Assembly: GCF_000315625.1 (NCBI RefSeq)
Contig: NW_005434569.1
Coordinates: 9,327 to 73,326 of the forward strand
DNA length: 64,000 bases
Direction of reading: 5' to 3'
From: Guillardia theta CCMP2712
Taxonomy: Eukaryota > Cryptophyceae > Pyrenomonadales > Geminigeraceae
This document shows, piece by piece, positions 12,383 through 24,580 of this stretch (the stretch's first letter is position 1; each line of letters starts with the position of its first letter). The notes under the pieces are model-generated. The model was given only the letters and a program-made list of their open reading frames with translations, ran no database searches and had not been told where the DNA came from. The translations under genes were made by a program, and so were the position numbers.

Positions 12383-12825
12383 AGGGGGAGGAGTCGAGGA
12401 TGTCATGGGGTTGCGGCGCGTGGTGCGATGAATGGTTTCCGATCTTTATATTCACATGATGTACTTTCATAAACTTGCAGTATTCGTTGTCAAACACGAC
12501 TGAAGTTTGACCCAACTGTGTCAAGTCGATTGCGATCGAGGCTGCCCAGCAGGCTGTGAGCTGGGCTGCCGTGTTGGAGACTTGATTGGAGGTAGGGAGA
12601 TTGTCGTGTCATCAACACATAGTCACCTGCTAGAGATCAGCAGGCAGGTGGTAGAAGAAGGAAGGAGACAGAGGGGAGAACGGGAACACGCGAGCGAGGC
12701 TGGGAGACAGGGCTAGGCAGGAGGAGTGGGGGCTAGCAAGAAGAAACTTGTACCTGCATGCTCTTCACGTGAGCGCCGTCGTCCAGACCTCTCGCATCAC
12801 CCTGGTCCCTCCTGAAATCTCACGC
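12383..12825. other. Convergent intergenic region
   Basis: 3' UTRs of the Bfr1-like gene (+) and the PDZ gene (-) meet here. Composition is ordinary and nothing else was seen. Confidence 0.5.
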
Positions 12826-14870
12826 TTAGCCACCAGTGATGAACGAGTCGTCTGACTTGTCCGGGGAGGAGACGACCGGGGCCCGTGCGAGGGAGGCCAA
12901 CAGGCTGCTTTCCACTGGTTCTCCTGCTGCCTGCCAGGGAGGTTGAGGCGGAAACTGTGAGACGAGTTAGATGAGAGAAGAGGAAGGACAGGACAGGGAG
13001 AAGAGATGATAAGATAAGAATCAACAACAAGTTGAAGGCGGGGAGGGAGAAGTAGGAAGGGGGGGGGCAGCGGAGGGAAGGGAAGGGTATGGAGGAGGCA
13101 GGCGTGCATAGATGGGAGTGCGGAGCAAGTTGCCTGTCGGTCGGGAGAGGAGGCGACCATGCTCTGCCTGCTGGCAGAGATCTTCATCTCGTCGATGTAC
13201 CGGTAGGACCTGACGAGCTCCTCCTGGAGGTAGAGGATGTCGAGGTGGACCTTCTCGAGGATGGGGGTGAGCGTGGAGCTGCATTCTTGGACCTTCGACG
13301 TCCTCTCCTCCTCCCTCGCGCGGCATCCTTCCTCCCTCTCCTGCTGCGCGCGCGCGATCTTGCTCCAGAGCCCCATGGCCGTGAGGGCGAGGTCACGACC
13401 GTTGGCGTCCTCCCTCGAGACTGCATCCTCCCTTGCCAGGTTGAGGTAGTGGGACAGCAGCGCCTCCTCGGGGAGGTCAGCACACAGCTGCCGTTGGACC
13501 ACGACCTCCAAGACTTCGTTGGTTCTTGCCCTCCTCAGCCTCAACTTCACCGTCTCTCCCGCGCGGTCGCTGCCGTCCAACATGCCGTTGACGTTCCAGG
13601 TCGTCGCTACCTGGTCGTTGACGGACATGATGACGTCACCTTGCTCTATCGTGTTGCTGTTGAACGCTGCGCTCCCCACCATAACATGCACTATCTCCAG
13701 CCCATCAAGCACAAGCCCGACTGTCGTTCTCTTGCTGAAGGACTGGGCGTTGCCACATGTCGCTCGTTCGAGAGCATCTCGACTCTCATTGACCTCTTGC
13801 AGCATGTTGGAGATGAGGTGGCATCGGAAGACGTTCTGCAGCAATCTCTCGCATCCCTTGGCGCGGTTCTCATGAGAGACGGCGAGCATGCTGTTGAATT
13901 CATCCTCGTTGACGACATTTGACGAATCTCTCTTGCTCTGCTCAGCCAGCACCTGCGGCCTCCGAGTCTGATCGTACTCATTCAGGAACACAATCTTGGC
14001 CGAGATCGAAGGGTTGGGCTGTGGCACGGGTGGAGTGGTAGGAATCGAGCCGTTGACGGATTGCCTTTGATGAATCCATTCCTGATAACAACTTAATGTT
14101 CCAGCCTTCATATCATCGTATCTTCACAAGTTTTGATCATCCTCTACATAGCCATCATCATGTCGGACCAACAAAATCTTACCGGAAACGGAACTTCCTG
14201 GGATGCAATCGTATTCTGCTTCACAGACGAAGCCCTGTCTTTCTCAAGCTCTTCTATCCTCTGCTTAAGTTGATTGATGGCCTGCGTGTTATCCGCATTT
14301 TTCCGCTGCTCAGTTTGCAATCTCTCCTCAGCGCTACTCAGCAAGTCCCTCAGGCAATCATTCTGAACCAGCAGCTCGTCCTGTCCCACTTGCTCCATCC
14401 CCGGAGGTTCATTTTTCTCTGCCTCGCCATCCGCAGCCAGCGAAGACCGTTGGAGCCAGAGGGCAAACGTCTTCCCCTGCCTCTCGAAATCCACTCGAAC
14501 TTGCGACCTCGCTGGCCCCCTCAGCAGGCTTATCGTGTGCCCTGTGCTCTGCACGTTGACATTGTTGGCGGCTACAATTCTGTCCCCCACCTTCAAGACG
14601 GCTTGTCAGTGGGAGGAGGAGGAGGAGGAGGAGGAGGAGGAGGAGGAGGAGGAGGAGGGATCACAAGGGAACACCTGTATCAACTTGCTCTGCATGGCAG
14701 GACACCCGGGCTGGAGCTCCTTCACGAGCACCAACTTCCTCGTTCCATCGCTCGACAGAGAGCATTGGACGATCATCCCGACCCCTCCTACGGGACTCGG
14801 ACATGCATTAGCTGAGCCGTTCATACCCTCTTGTACTCCTCGATTGACCTGAGGGCTCTTCAGTCAAAGG
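12826..14870 (-). CDS. Double-PDZ coiled-coil scaffold protein
   Basis: The first visible PDZ is split by a (TCC)n-bearing intron. The upstream part (about 14870-14690) contains VGGVGMIVQCSLSSDGTRKL and KELQPGCPAM. The downstream part (from about 14595) contains LKVGDRIVAANNVNVQSTGH. A coiled coil follows, ending VPFP before donor GTAAGA at 14182. The next large exon (from about 14093) holds a second PDZ: TVGLVLDGLEIVHVMVGSAA, then EQGDVIMSVNDQVATTWNV. Helical sequence follows, and a C-terminal exon ends KSDDSFITGG with stop at 12828-12826. PDZ domains bind C-terminal peptides, so this is a likely scaffold. An Ala-rich exon beginning MTTMHTTEA at 15457 may be its N terminus. Confidence 0.7.
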
Positions 14871-15560
14871 ATGAGAACGCATTATAGTCGAGCATGAAGC
14901 TCTCGTTGCAGACGGGTGATTGGATCGCCTGCAAATGTGTGGAACACTTCTATACGCCCAGCACTTGTTGACAATTTCCGTTACATGCACAGAAAATTCA
15001 CAGAGGACTGCATGACTGGGTTTGTGTCAGATCGCTGAAGGTGATGCTGATAGATGTGTGTGTGACATTGATCCAAATATTTCTTCCGCAGCACACGAAT
15101 CTCACTGCATCAAAGAAAACTCCAAGGATCTCATGTGGACTATCTTGACACGTCTTTGAAGCTACCGACAGAAAAATCCGTAATTACACAATAACTATTC
15201 GGAGATACCTCAAAAAAGGTATGGATACTAGTCAACTTTCTAATGGTCAGGGGGTCAGAGTCACGCGAAAGAAGAGGATAGGAAGGGAAAACTTTGCAGG
15301 GAAACTTGAAAAGGAGAGAAGAGGAGGGCGGGGGGGAGGAAGGAACTCTGAAGGAGGATCTAGTCGTCGGACCACCGGGCTCCTCTGCAGTGCCATCGAC
15401 GTGTGCATGCAGTGCGGTAGCCGCGGCGGCTGCTTCTGTCGTGTGCATTGTTGTCACGTTGACCAGTAGCGTACGGCTCCCTCGGCAACGCCGTCTCGGA
15501 GTTCACGACCCCCCGGATGAGATACCAATAAGATTACTCACATTCAAATTTGATACCAAT
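14871..15560. other. Upstream region of PDZ gene
   Basis: It holds a possible minus-strand first exon (15457 to about 15355, MTTMHTTEAAAAATALHAHV). The remainder is intron-like or untranslated. Confidence 0.35.
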
Positions 15561-15594
15561 TCATTTCAGTTAATCTTCCCCTGAGGGATCACTG

Positions 15595-15740
15595 TGCCGT
15601 CACCGTTGTGCCGGGCTCGGATAAGTTCAGTGAGCGTCACGGTCCGATCCGGGAGTCCCGGCGGGCCGCCGGGCAACCGTTGGCAAACAGTGAGTGACGC
15701 CGGTACGGTACTGATCATACCGAAGGTTGTGTGTACAACA
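15595..15740. other. GC-rich intergenic island
   Basis: The island is short and CCGG/GTACGG-rich, with GTGAC and CGGTAC words like those in the other islands. No exon was seen. Confidence 0.4.
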
Positions 15741-16164
15741 CTGTGACATGAGACCCGGCCTGGGTCTCTCAAGGTTCCGCCAGTGCACCTGCACCTCTTT
15801 GCAGCACGGACTCAGGCAACGCTGTCTGCAGCGAGAGCTTCTAGGCTGTCCGCGAATTGCAGCCTACCTCCCGGAGTCCAGCAGCAGCAGCGTCACGGTG
15901 GTGTATCCTTCCTCGACGCCGCCGCGGCTTTCACTTTTGCTTCCGCCCCCCCCCCCGCCCCCCTCCATTCCCAGCGAGTCCTGCGCTAGTTTTGCTCTTT
16001 CCTCTGGTCATACCTTCCTCCCTGCTCCTCCTGCCCCTCCGAGCCGGGAGCCTCCCGGGAGTCCCCAAGACCACCTCTGACCGTCTCCAAGACAGCACTT
16101 TGCCTCCCTCACGTACTAGTTCACGTACTAGTTCATGTACTAGTGGGTGGCAGCGATGGCGGAA

Positions 16165-16593
<429 letters not shown>

Positions 16594-16956
16594 CATGACA
16601 ATGCCCTGGGGATGAGGGCAGAGGAGGAGGATGGGGTGGGAAGCAGCCGCGGCCGTCAGTAGAGAAGCGCGGAGTGCATGATAGAAGTCATAATGAAGAC
16701 ACTATAACATACCAATTGAGCCACATTACAAGGTATCGCTGACCGAGCAAGGCTCGATGCGTGTGATCCTGGTGAGTACTTGTTGCTGCATAAGCGTCAG
16801 GGGTACTCACAGCGCGTTTTCTGAGGTGCGGGTACATATGAGTACAAGCACCCTGACTGCTAGCAACGGGTACTCGCCCTACCCTACCTCCGACAGTCGC
16901 GCCTGTTCCCACAAATCTAGCATACAAGTTAAGATAATTTCTTGTCCTGGTACTGC

Positions 16957-18025
16957 TCAGGTCGCTCCGTGGTGCACTTTGGAGTCTCCATAGAGAGGAC
17001 AACACTGCAGACTCCAGATCAGCCTTTGTTGCAGAAGAACACGATGCACATACCCCGAGACGTAGAGGTCGAACGCGATCGGAGGAACACTCTCGTCCCA
17101 GACTGATGAATTCACAATGTTCAGTGTTGGGTCGGGAATAATGCAGATGGACTGCACTCACTCTCTTTTCGCTGCACGGGAGCCCGTATAGGTTGCAGAC
17201 GAATTTCGGGGAGATTTTCTGAGGAGCTTGTTGTGCATTCCATGCGCATGCAGAGGAGATAAACTGCTCCTGTCAACACAGAAACCCCAGGGACAATGTA
17301 GATTAGCTGAGGAAAATCGAAGATTCCTTTCCTTGCCTGCAAGAAATCAAAAGGAAGCACATAGCCTCTTGGCTTTGAAATGAAATGCAGCTTACCCCAT
17401 CAGTGTATTCGATACATCCGTCGTATTCCATGGAAATGTTGTTCTCTTTACATTCACTCAACTGAAAAGGAACAGGTCATTCAGTTCAATGTAGATCTCC
17501 GCGATCTATGCTGCAAAGGAAACCAACCTCTCCATTGTTCTTATTGACTTTGCAGATCTTCTTTCCCGTTTTCCATCGACAGGAGCAGCCACGTCTGAAA
17601 TTGACATCAGAAACATGTTAAAGTGAATAAAAATTCATTTCAAAGCATCATTAGATCGAGTTTATGCAGTTCACATCCTCAAACAACACCAGGAATGCAT
17701 TCGTTACCTGCAGCATTGTCCGGTTGTCCATGCCCAGCATTGTGGGACACCTTTGGTCAAAACAGGAATGAAACGCAATAGAAACGAGTTGACATCTTCC
17801 CTTCATACCTTGGCAGCGTTGTACGGTGTTTGATCTGCATACCGAACTGCAGCAAGAGAGCATATCTTGTGGGGGGGGAGTGCGTTGTATTAGCCTTCGA
17901 GTCAAAAGAAAAGCATTTTGCGTGAAGAGGAAGAGAAAAACCCCGAATGGCACCGTTGAAGTCCGCAGGCAATTGTGTAGGTTCATGGCAGCTCGTAAAT
18001 CTCCGTCCTCTCCTCGAGGTCTCAA
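16957..18025 (-). CDS. Cys-rich single-pass membrane protein with signal peptide
   Basis: Splicing by eye gives one frame. The first exon from 18025 (or the internal Met at 17986) has a hydrophobic leader (VPFGVFLFLF). It continues through CSSVCRSNTVQRCQ, GVPQCWAWTTGQCC, RRGCSCRWKTGKKICKVNKN, LSECKENNISMEYDGCIEYT, a transmembrane helix (LIYIVPGVSVLTGAVYLLC), a cytoplasmic stretch, WDESVPPIAFDLYVSG and a last exon ending KVHHGAT with stop. Donors GTAAGC, GTTGGT, GTAACG and GTATGT and their acceptors agree in phase. The dense Cys ectodomain plus one TM helix suggests a small cell-surface receptor or adhesin. No named fold was recognised. Some ectodomain exons are only about 40-50 nt. Confidence 0.6.
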
Positions 18026-18129
18026 GCTCTGCCCTGCCTACTCGCGCTGCGACTCGGGCGGTCAACCTTGTCTGCACATGATGGAGCCATGCCCCGGATG
18101 TTTTGACCACGTTGATTTTTTAGGTGGTG

Positions 18130-18910
18130 CGCTGCTCGTCGCACGGCTGAGAGCACCGTGACCCGGACCGGGCCGCCGCGCCCCGGGTCACGTGGCTTAA
18201 CTTGTAACGGGCTTGTAACTTAGTAACTGATACCAAGCCTTCCGACTTAACTGCGCCGCGGCGCGGCGCGGCGCGCAGGGCCACTGGCCCAAGTTCCCGG
18301 AAGTTTGAGTCCCCCGCGCCATGCCAGCGCGGCGATGTCCGACTGTGCCCGCCGACCATCGTACTCAGTCCGCGGGCACATCCCTGAGTCAGGAATGAGA
18401 CGCACTGCGGCATACCGGAATGCACCCCGGGCCCGCCGCGCGAAGGACAGGGAGGCAAGTTGAGCCGCCGAGCTGACGAAAGATCGGATCCTGAACCGGA
18501 TGCGTTTGCAAGAGTCGGATCAGGCTGACTCGCAGTGAGACGTCTTGCGAGGCCGAGAGACCATCCAGCGCTGCCGTTTCCTTGTTCGCCGAGCGATCCG
18601 CCAGCCCGGCAGAGGCCCGCCACTGGGCCGGCCCTGGCACGGTGACTCACTGACTCTCATGACTCGAAGTTTCAAAGTCTGTAACTATTGAAGTTTCATC
18701 ACGGTCAAGTTTGTTCCTTGAAACTTTCAAGGTTCTAGAAACTACTGCTGGTCAAGGCCGAGGATCGGGGGGGTGGGGTTGTACTATGTCGGGGTGCATT
18801 GAGGTATATGAGGGGTAGTCTAGCTAGTGTGTAGTATTCAAGATGGTCTAAAGGAAGGCAGAAGTACCGGTATGCAGTGATGACAGTAGGGTGGGGTGTA
18901 GAGGGAGGGG
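18130..18910. other. GC-rich island followed by G-rich tract
   Basis: The island (about 18150-18660) is followed by AGTTTCAAAG/GAAACTTTCAAGG-type words and a G-rich tract (GGGGTGGGG, GAGGGGTAG) at 18765-18910. It separates the (-) Cys-rich gene from the (+) TPM-TMEM65 gene, a divergent arrangement. Open frames in the island are read as non-coding. Confidence 0.45.
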
Positions 18911-18959
18911 GTAGGGTTCAGTTGGGGCGGAGGGGATGTCACGACGAGGATGCAAGGGA

Positions 18960-19035
18960 GGGCACAGCATGAGGAAGAAGAGGGAGGGGGAGGGAGGGGG
19001 AGGGGGAGGAGGAGGGGGAGGGAGGGAAGAGTAGG
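18960..19035. repeat. (GGGAGG)n purine tract
   Basis: A purine-only low-complexity stretch lies about 200 nt before the TPM-TMEM65 start codon. Confidence 0.8.
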
Positions 19036-19234
19036 AAGAGAGAATATGGCGTTCCTAGGAAGTTCTTCCCCTTGCACATCTTTCTGCATCCTTGAGATCC
19101 TGAAGTCACTTGCAATGATGCCCCGAGGCTGATATTCCCCTTGTCAAGTTTCACGGATCCTTTCTCGGATCATGCGGTGGAGTGAGAAAACTGAGCCGTC
19201 TATGACACATTCGCAGAGATTCTTGGAGAAAGCC

Positions 19235-20759
19235 ATGCTGCTCGCTTCTCGTTTTCTCTCAATCCTCCTGCTTCTTCACTGCACAGCAAGCCTGCCTTTA
19301 GATCCTCGGAAGCATCCAGCAGGTAAAGATGCAAGTTGCAAGCAGCATTGTAAAACCATTCGCTGAATCTCGTTCCTCTAGAGTGTGGACGATCGAGCCC
19401 CTCATGGGTCTGCGACCCCGACGAGGTTCTAGGAGAGCAAGCTGCGGACCGAATCGACATGGTCGCTCGGTGAAGTTCTACACACTTGCTTGCATTCCGA
19501 GCAATCGCATGCTCATCCTTTGCCGCAGGTCGATCAATGCTGGAGGCACCAAGATCGCCGTCTCTGTGATGAAGAAGCTGAAAGAAGACTACGGAAAAGA
19601 CAACAAGAGCGACGACAAGAAAGTTTGGTCCTGCTCGTCAGCAGGGAGCCGAGCCGCCAAAGCCATCATAACGCTGTGGAGCGCCGATGCTCTTGTCCTC
19701 TTGTGAGACTCGATTTCTCTATGTGCATGTTCAAGGGGAAGCAAGAATCAATTGGTTCTAGGTCTCAAGACGACAAGAACTTCTGTGTGGTCACAAGGGG
19801 CACCAGGATACCTCTCAGTCAAGATGACACAGACAGTATCCTGATGGATGTGCAAGACCCTCTCATCAATGGAATCCCCGAATACGCTGTCATGTTCGCG
19901 ATCCTCAGAATGAAGGTTGCAGAGTTGCGAAATGTTGTTGGCTGGCTCATTCTCCGTGCAGGACAATGCAATGGTTGCAGGAAATGTGATCGCTCCAACT
20001 AGGAAGGAATTGTTTCAGGCAGGGAGACGCGTCACCAACCCTTCTAGCCTGACGTTGTTGCTCAGCTCTTTGCGTCAGGAATGATTCCATTCATTGGCTT
20101 CGGGATGACAGACAACGGGCTCATGATCATCTGCGGTGAGGTTCCACGTGTGCGAGGGGCACCAGTAAGAACATCGCAGGTGAAATCATCGAGGAGTTCC
20201 TTGGGAAGAGGCTGGGCCTCAGTGCCATGGGCGCTGCGGCATGGGGAAATCTCCTTTCGGACATGGCAGGTAAGGACAAACATGCGAACACGCTTGATCT
20301 TGCACTGTTTACATGCATGGTTTGACACAACTTCTCACTTCAACTCTGTTTATTTCTCTACAATCTCATAAGCTTGCCAAAATGCTGTATAACTCAAAGG
20401 CTTGCAGGAGTATTCTTGGGAGGAACTGTGAATCAGATCGCCCAAAGAATTGGAGCAACAGAGCCGGTGGCGTTTTCAACCTACAAGCTACGACATTCTG
20501 ACACATTGAAATGCCAGGTCTTAACTCATGCACAGAAATCACTGCCTATTGCGGTTCAAAGCAAACTTCTTGGTGAGAATGCGCTGCCGCCTATACTGAG
20601 TGGAATTTGACGGAAGCAACAGGGGAAGCACTCGGTGTCGGCTTCGGTTGTTGGTTGGGGATGGCTCCTTTGATGTTTTCCAAGTCTGAGGAGGGAGAGA
20701 CTTCGAACAGGGAATGTGGAATACGCAGGGAGCTTAGTGAAACTGGATTCAGTGCTTAA
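19235..20759 (+). CDS. Signal peptide-TPM domain-TMEM65 fusion protein
   Basis: The start MLLASRFLSILLLLHCTASL is a strong signal peptide or leader. The next exons give CGRSSPSWVCDPDEVLGEQA, SINAGGTKIAVSVMKKL and VTRGTRIPLSQDDTDSILMD. These match the layout of TPM domains (the WV.DPD...L start and the gRG.R.lL.dd segment), as in MOLO1-type proteins. Without any intervening intergenic gap, exons then give GMIPFIGFGMTDNGLMIICG, EIIEEFLGKRLGLSAMGAAA, WGNLLSDMAG, GVFLGGTVNQIAQRI and TGEALGVGFGCWLGMAPLMF. These are clear TMEM65-family membrane segments; TMEM65 is a mitochondrial inner-membrane protein in animals. Stop TAA at 20757-20759. Joins around 19,660-20,060 are the least certain, so two adjacent genes remain possible. 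Confidence 0.65.
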
Positions 20760-21581
20760 ATGAAAGTGCAGATGAACTACAATAAGTGACCGTACACAAC
20801 AACGTCCGTACACAACAACAACACCTCCAAGACCTGAGAGGGTTCCTTTGAATGAACATCGTAGCGCGGTTTAGTTTGCATGCAAACAGAATCATGATGA
20901 TCCGAAATCCTTAACGAGGTTATATTATAGTCAATCATTCACTTTTCCATCGCGGTCCTGTTTCTCTGCTGTAAACTGTCCTACCATCTGTTCATTCTTT
21001 ACTAGCACGCAAGCTACGAAACTGTGAACTCTACATCTTGATCTTGACCGATCTGTAACATCTCGAAATGGCATACTACTGTCTTAGACTACCTAGAGCT
21101 ATTCGGATATCCTTCGCCGTTTCGCCTTCCATTATCCTTCCTCCATTCTCGTTTCTTTCCTCTCATTTCTCCTCTCTCGCTCTTCCCTACAAGTCAGCCG
21201 GCATTTCGCAAACTTCCCGCTTCTGCCCTTCCTACCACCCCCACCCCCCCATTACACATCAATGCCCCAGGTCACCGTCACTACCACGTTCCATGACCCA
21301 CCCCCTCTTGCCGTGTAAACAAAAGCTGACTACCACCCCCTGAGAAAACTACCACTATACTACCCACCTGTACCAATGCTTTATGATTTGTTGACCCCAC
21401 CCACAGGTATTGATGATTTGACCGCACCCCTATATCCATCCACATTGTACCCCTTATAACTCCACCCTCACCCCCTCATTTCACTGAGGAACCCCTACTA
21501 CGTCCCACTACCCCCGGTTCACAACATGACTCCACCCACCCCCTACATGTTTGATTGCTCACCCCCTGCAGCTTTGGCGCC
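20760..21581. promoter_or_regulatory. Intergenic with CCACCCC/TACCCC tract before kinase gene
   Basis: 20760-21060 is ordinary AT-richer DNA. From about 21,235 to 21,565 the + strand is densely C-rich (CCACCCCC, CTACCACCCC, TGACCCCACCCAC, GTACCCC) and ends at the kinase gene start. A promoter role is inferred from position. Confidence 0.4.
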
Positions 21582-24094
21582 ATGCAGGCCGGCGAGCGGC
21601 ACCCAACACCTCCTCCCTCGCAGTCGCCGCTTTCCTCCCTGAGCAACTACACTGACACTCCTCCTCAGCTGTCAGAGGCGCAGGATGGCTCCTCCAACCA
21701 CGACGCTCATGATAGATCTTGCCTGCAGCCAGCTCCGTGCCCCCCGATGGACTGTGTCTCAGGGGCCCCTAGTAATCGGGCGCTGTGCAACGAGGAGGAA
21801 GCAACAGAGGTTGTACACATGAGCGATGATGATGATCGAAAGCAAGATGCTATATCCAGAACGTCTATTGCGAAAGAGGCAGAGCAGAGTGAGAGTCAGT
21901 GCAAACAAAAGGAGCCGGCGCACCATAGTGAAAATTCCGACGAGTCTGAAGAGGAGCCAGCGACAAAGCGCTCCCGCTCTTCCTCTCCTGTCATCACAGA
22001 AGGTCGTCCAAAGAGAAACCGTATCCCGACGCAACGGCTGAGGTCGTCCGAGCTTGTAAAGTCTGCTCCAAGGAATGTTAAACCCAAGAGCAAACCGACT
22101 CCTCCTCTCAAGTCCTCCTGCAAGGTCCAGCGCCCCCAGGTTCAGGTCGTCCAGCACCCTATTGCAGTACAAGCAGTTGCCACTCATGTTGCATGTCAAC
22201 CCATGATCCACCACTTCTTTGCTCGTCCTTCACAGCTCCCGTTCCCCCAGGCCCAGGTGTTTCCAGCTCCTAGCTTTCAGCAAGTGCCTTCGAAGATTTC
22301 CAGCGACATGCCCGGGAGCAATCAGCCTACTATTACTGAGGCATTTGTTGCTAGGCCGATCTATCTTAATACTGCAGTTTCACAGAATTCGTCATGTTTT
22401 AATTCGTCAAACACTTCTGTTCCAGTTGACCCCCAGCAACGGTCAGCAAGCGCAAGTCAAGATCTAAGAACTATTTTTCCACAAATCCCATCCACAGCCT
22501 TCAACTCACTCATGTTCAGAAAGAATGTTTCAAACAGTCTTGTTGGTGCAAATGCCGACAAGCCGATGCCGACATGCTTAGCAAGCACGGATCTGCCGAC
22601 CCAGCACCTGAGCTCAGCTGCCGTCTCTGCACCAGCACATCAGATTCCTCTAACCTATGACGTCTTCCCCGCAGCTTCGAATGGTCGAGATGTTGCGCTC
22701 CATCCTGGTACACTCCCAAAATCGTCGAACGAACCCAACAGATTGTCAAAGAGTAACCTGCCAAGCAACAACCCAGCACCACACAAGCGTGACTGGGGGC
22801 TGAAGATGGTATGAATCGATTGCCTGGTTTCTGCTGCTGCTCCTGCTCCTGCTTACTTTGAGTCAGGTCAACGCAGTTGGAAAAATCAAACCTCCTTTCG
22901 CACGCACATACTTGTTCTGTGGGAAAATCCCGCTGAAGCTGACAACAGACGATACTAAATCCTCTTTGTATGTCTTGCATGTGATGTTTCTGATTAGCCG
23001 TGATCATTTTGTGCAGCAACTGGATCATCAAGAGATGGACAGACAAATCAAACAGAAGAAAAATAGATGTGGAAGTTCATGAATGCATCAAAGCGAATCC
23101 GCATCCACATGTAGTCAGGGTGATTGATATCAGTGAGACGGAAGGAATTCTGATGGAGTGAGTTTCTTTGCGTGGACTCACCTCATTGAATTTTATTTGT
23201 TTGTGACTGGCGTTCATTCGATCAGGTACTGGAGCGAAGGTGATCTTCATAAAAAGGTACATCAATGTTCTTCTTTTTGCTGTAGTTTCCCTTCTTGTGA
23301 CTTTATCCAGATGACGATGGCACGGAGGACTTTTATGCCCATCAAGCAGATAACAACTTTCATTTGCCACACTATGGATGGTTTGAGACATCTGCACGGC
23401 TTGAAGATTGTGCATTGCGACATCTCCCCACAAAACATTTTCTTGCGATCTGAACGAGATTATGATCGTGAAGAAGTATTTTTTTATCATGGTGTTTGAA
23501 TTCTTGACGGAGCAATTTCAGGAGATAGGATGCAAGGCCTTAAATTTCATTTATGCCATTGGCGACTTTGGTCATTCGTATGTAGAACATCAGCATGAAG
23601 AAAGCAGATCCATTGTAGCGGAAGGGATGCGTTTTGTGGCCCCAGGTTTGTGTTACTGGTAATCCTGATATTCCCCCTAATGTTAAACATTTCCCCAGAG
23701 GTAGTTCTGGGTGACTTCAACACTATGGCGTCAGACATTTTCAGTACAGGGAAAATCTTAGAGGAGTTGCTGTGAGTTCGATTGAAAGGTTGACGGGAAG
23801 CGCCTGACAGTAAATGCTCGCAGGACACTTGCAGCAACCTTCAAGGATGACATGCAAGACGAGCCAGAGGAAGTCTTCAATGAGTTGAAGACTTTGGCAG
23901 CGTCAATGTGCTTCGAACAACCGGCAGAGGTTTGCTTTCCACTTCTGTGATGACTCCTGTTGTTGAGCCTTGGATTTGCTCAGCGCCCTTCATCTCAGGA
24001 GATCTGCGAGAAGCTGGATCGGATCGGCGAGCATCCTAGTTTGAGAGCTGCTGACTACTCCTCTTCATCATCATCGCCATCCGTGGCAGACTGA
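21582..24094 (+). CDS. Divergent protein kinase with long disordered N-terminal region
   Basis: A single exon from 21582 encodes about 410 residues rich in Ser/Pro/Gln, with an acidic patch (DESEEEPATKRSRSSSPV) and basic segments. It is probably nuclear and disordered. Short exons then build a kinase domain: NWIIKRW (candidate VAIK lysine), VEVHECIKANPHPHVVRVID (alpha-C/beta-4), ILMEYWSEGDLHKK (hinge), HTMDGLRHLHGLKIVHCDIS followed by PQNIF (catalytic loop HCD...N), AIGDFGHS (DFG), MRFVAPE (APE, split by an intron) and a C-lobe exon starting RPSSQEICEKL. Stop TGA at 24092-24094. HCD replaces the common HRD. The hinge exon is only about 33 nt. The subfamily was not assigned; the WEE1-like resemblance in the catalytic loop is weak. 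Confidence 0.75.
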
Positions 24095-24580
24095 GCTTGA
24101 CCAAGTTCAGACATCCGCGTGGTTCATGGGTCTCAATCACGGCATCCCCTGCAGACGGTGCTATGACTTTGACTGAGCACGATCGAATGAGGGTCACCGT
24201 CGAGATTGAATCGGGCTTGCCTTAAACTTGTCATTACGGCGGCGTACCACTGTCATCGTGCCGCAGTGCGTCGCCGACGGTCGAACGCGAATCAACGAGT
24301 TTCGGCCGCCCGGCCCGGCCGCCGTCCAGCGACAGGCTCAATCTTCTTGCTGTGGCAAAGTGAAGGAAAGGGACCGCGACTATGGCGCACGGCACGGTAA
24401 CTCTACCATGTCCTAGTGCTGTCGTGCGAGGCAGCGGGACTTACCGTGTACAGTACGATACGATACAGACCAAGTCGGCGAACTTTGAAGTTCTGTCCGT
24501 CTGTGGCAGCGACTTGAACATCAGCAACTTGAAGCTCAATGGCTCGGTAGGCTGCCCGGCGCTGTGCTCAGTTAGTTCAT
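24095..24580. other. Intergenic GC-rich island
   Basis: The sequence is CGG/CCGG-rich with GTACGATACGATAC-type words. The open frames overlap the island and show no domain. Confidence 0.4.

Noticed and set aside
13089-13922. 277-aa + ORF
   Set aside because: It is antisense to the second PDZ exon, which shows the expected PDZ motifs on the minus strand.
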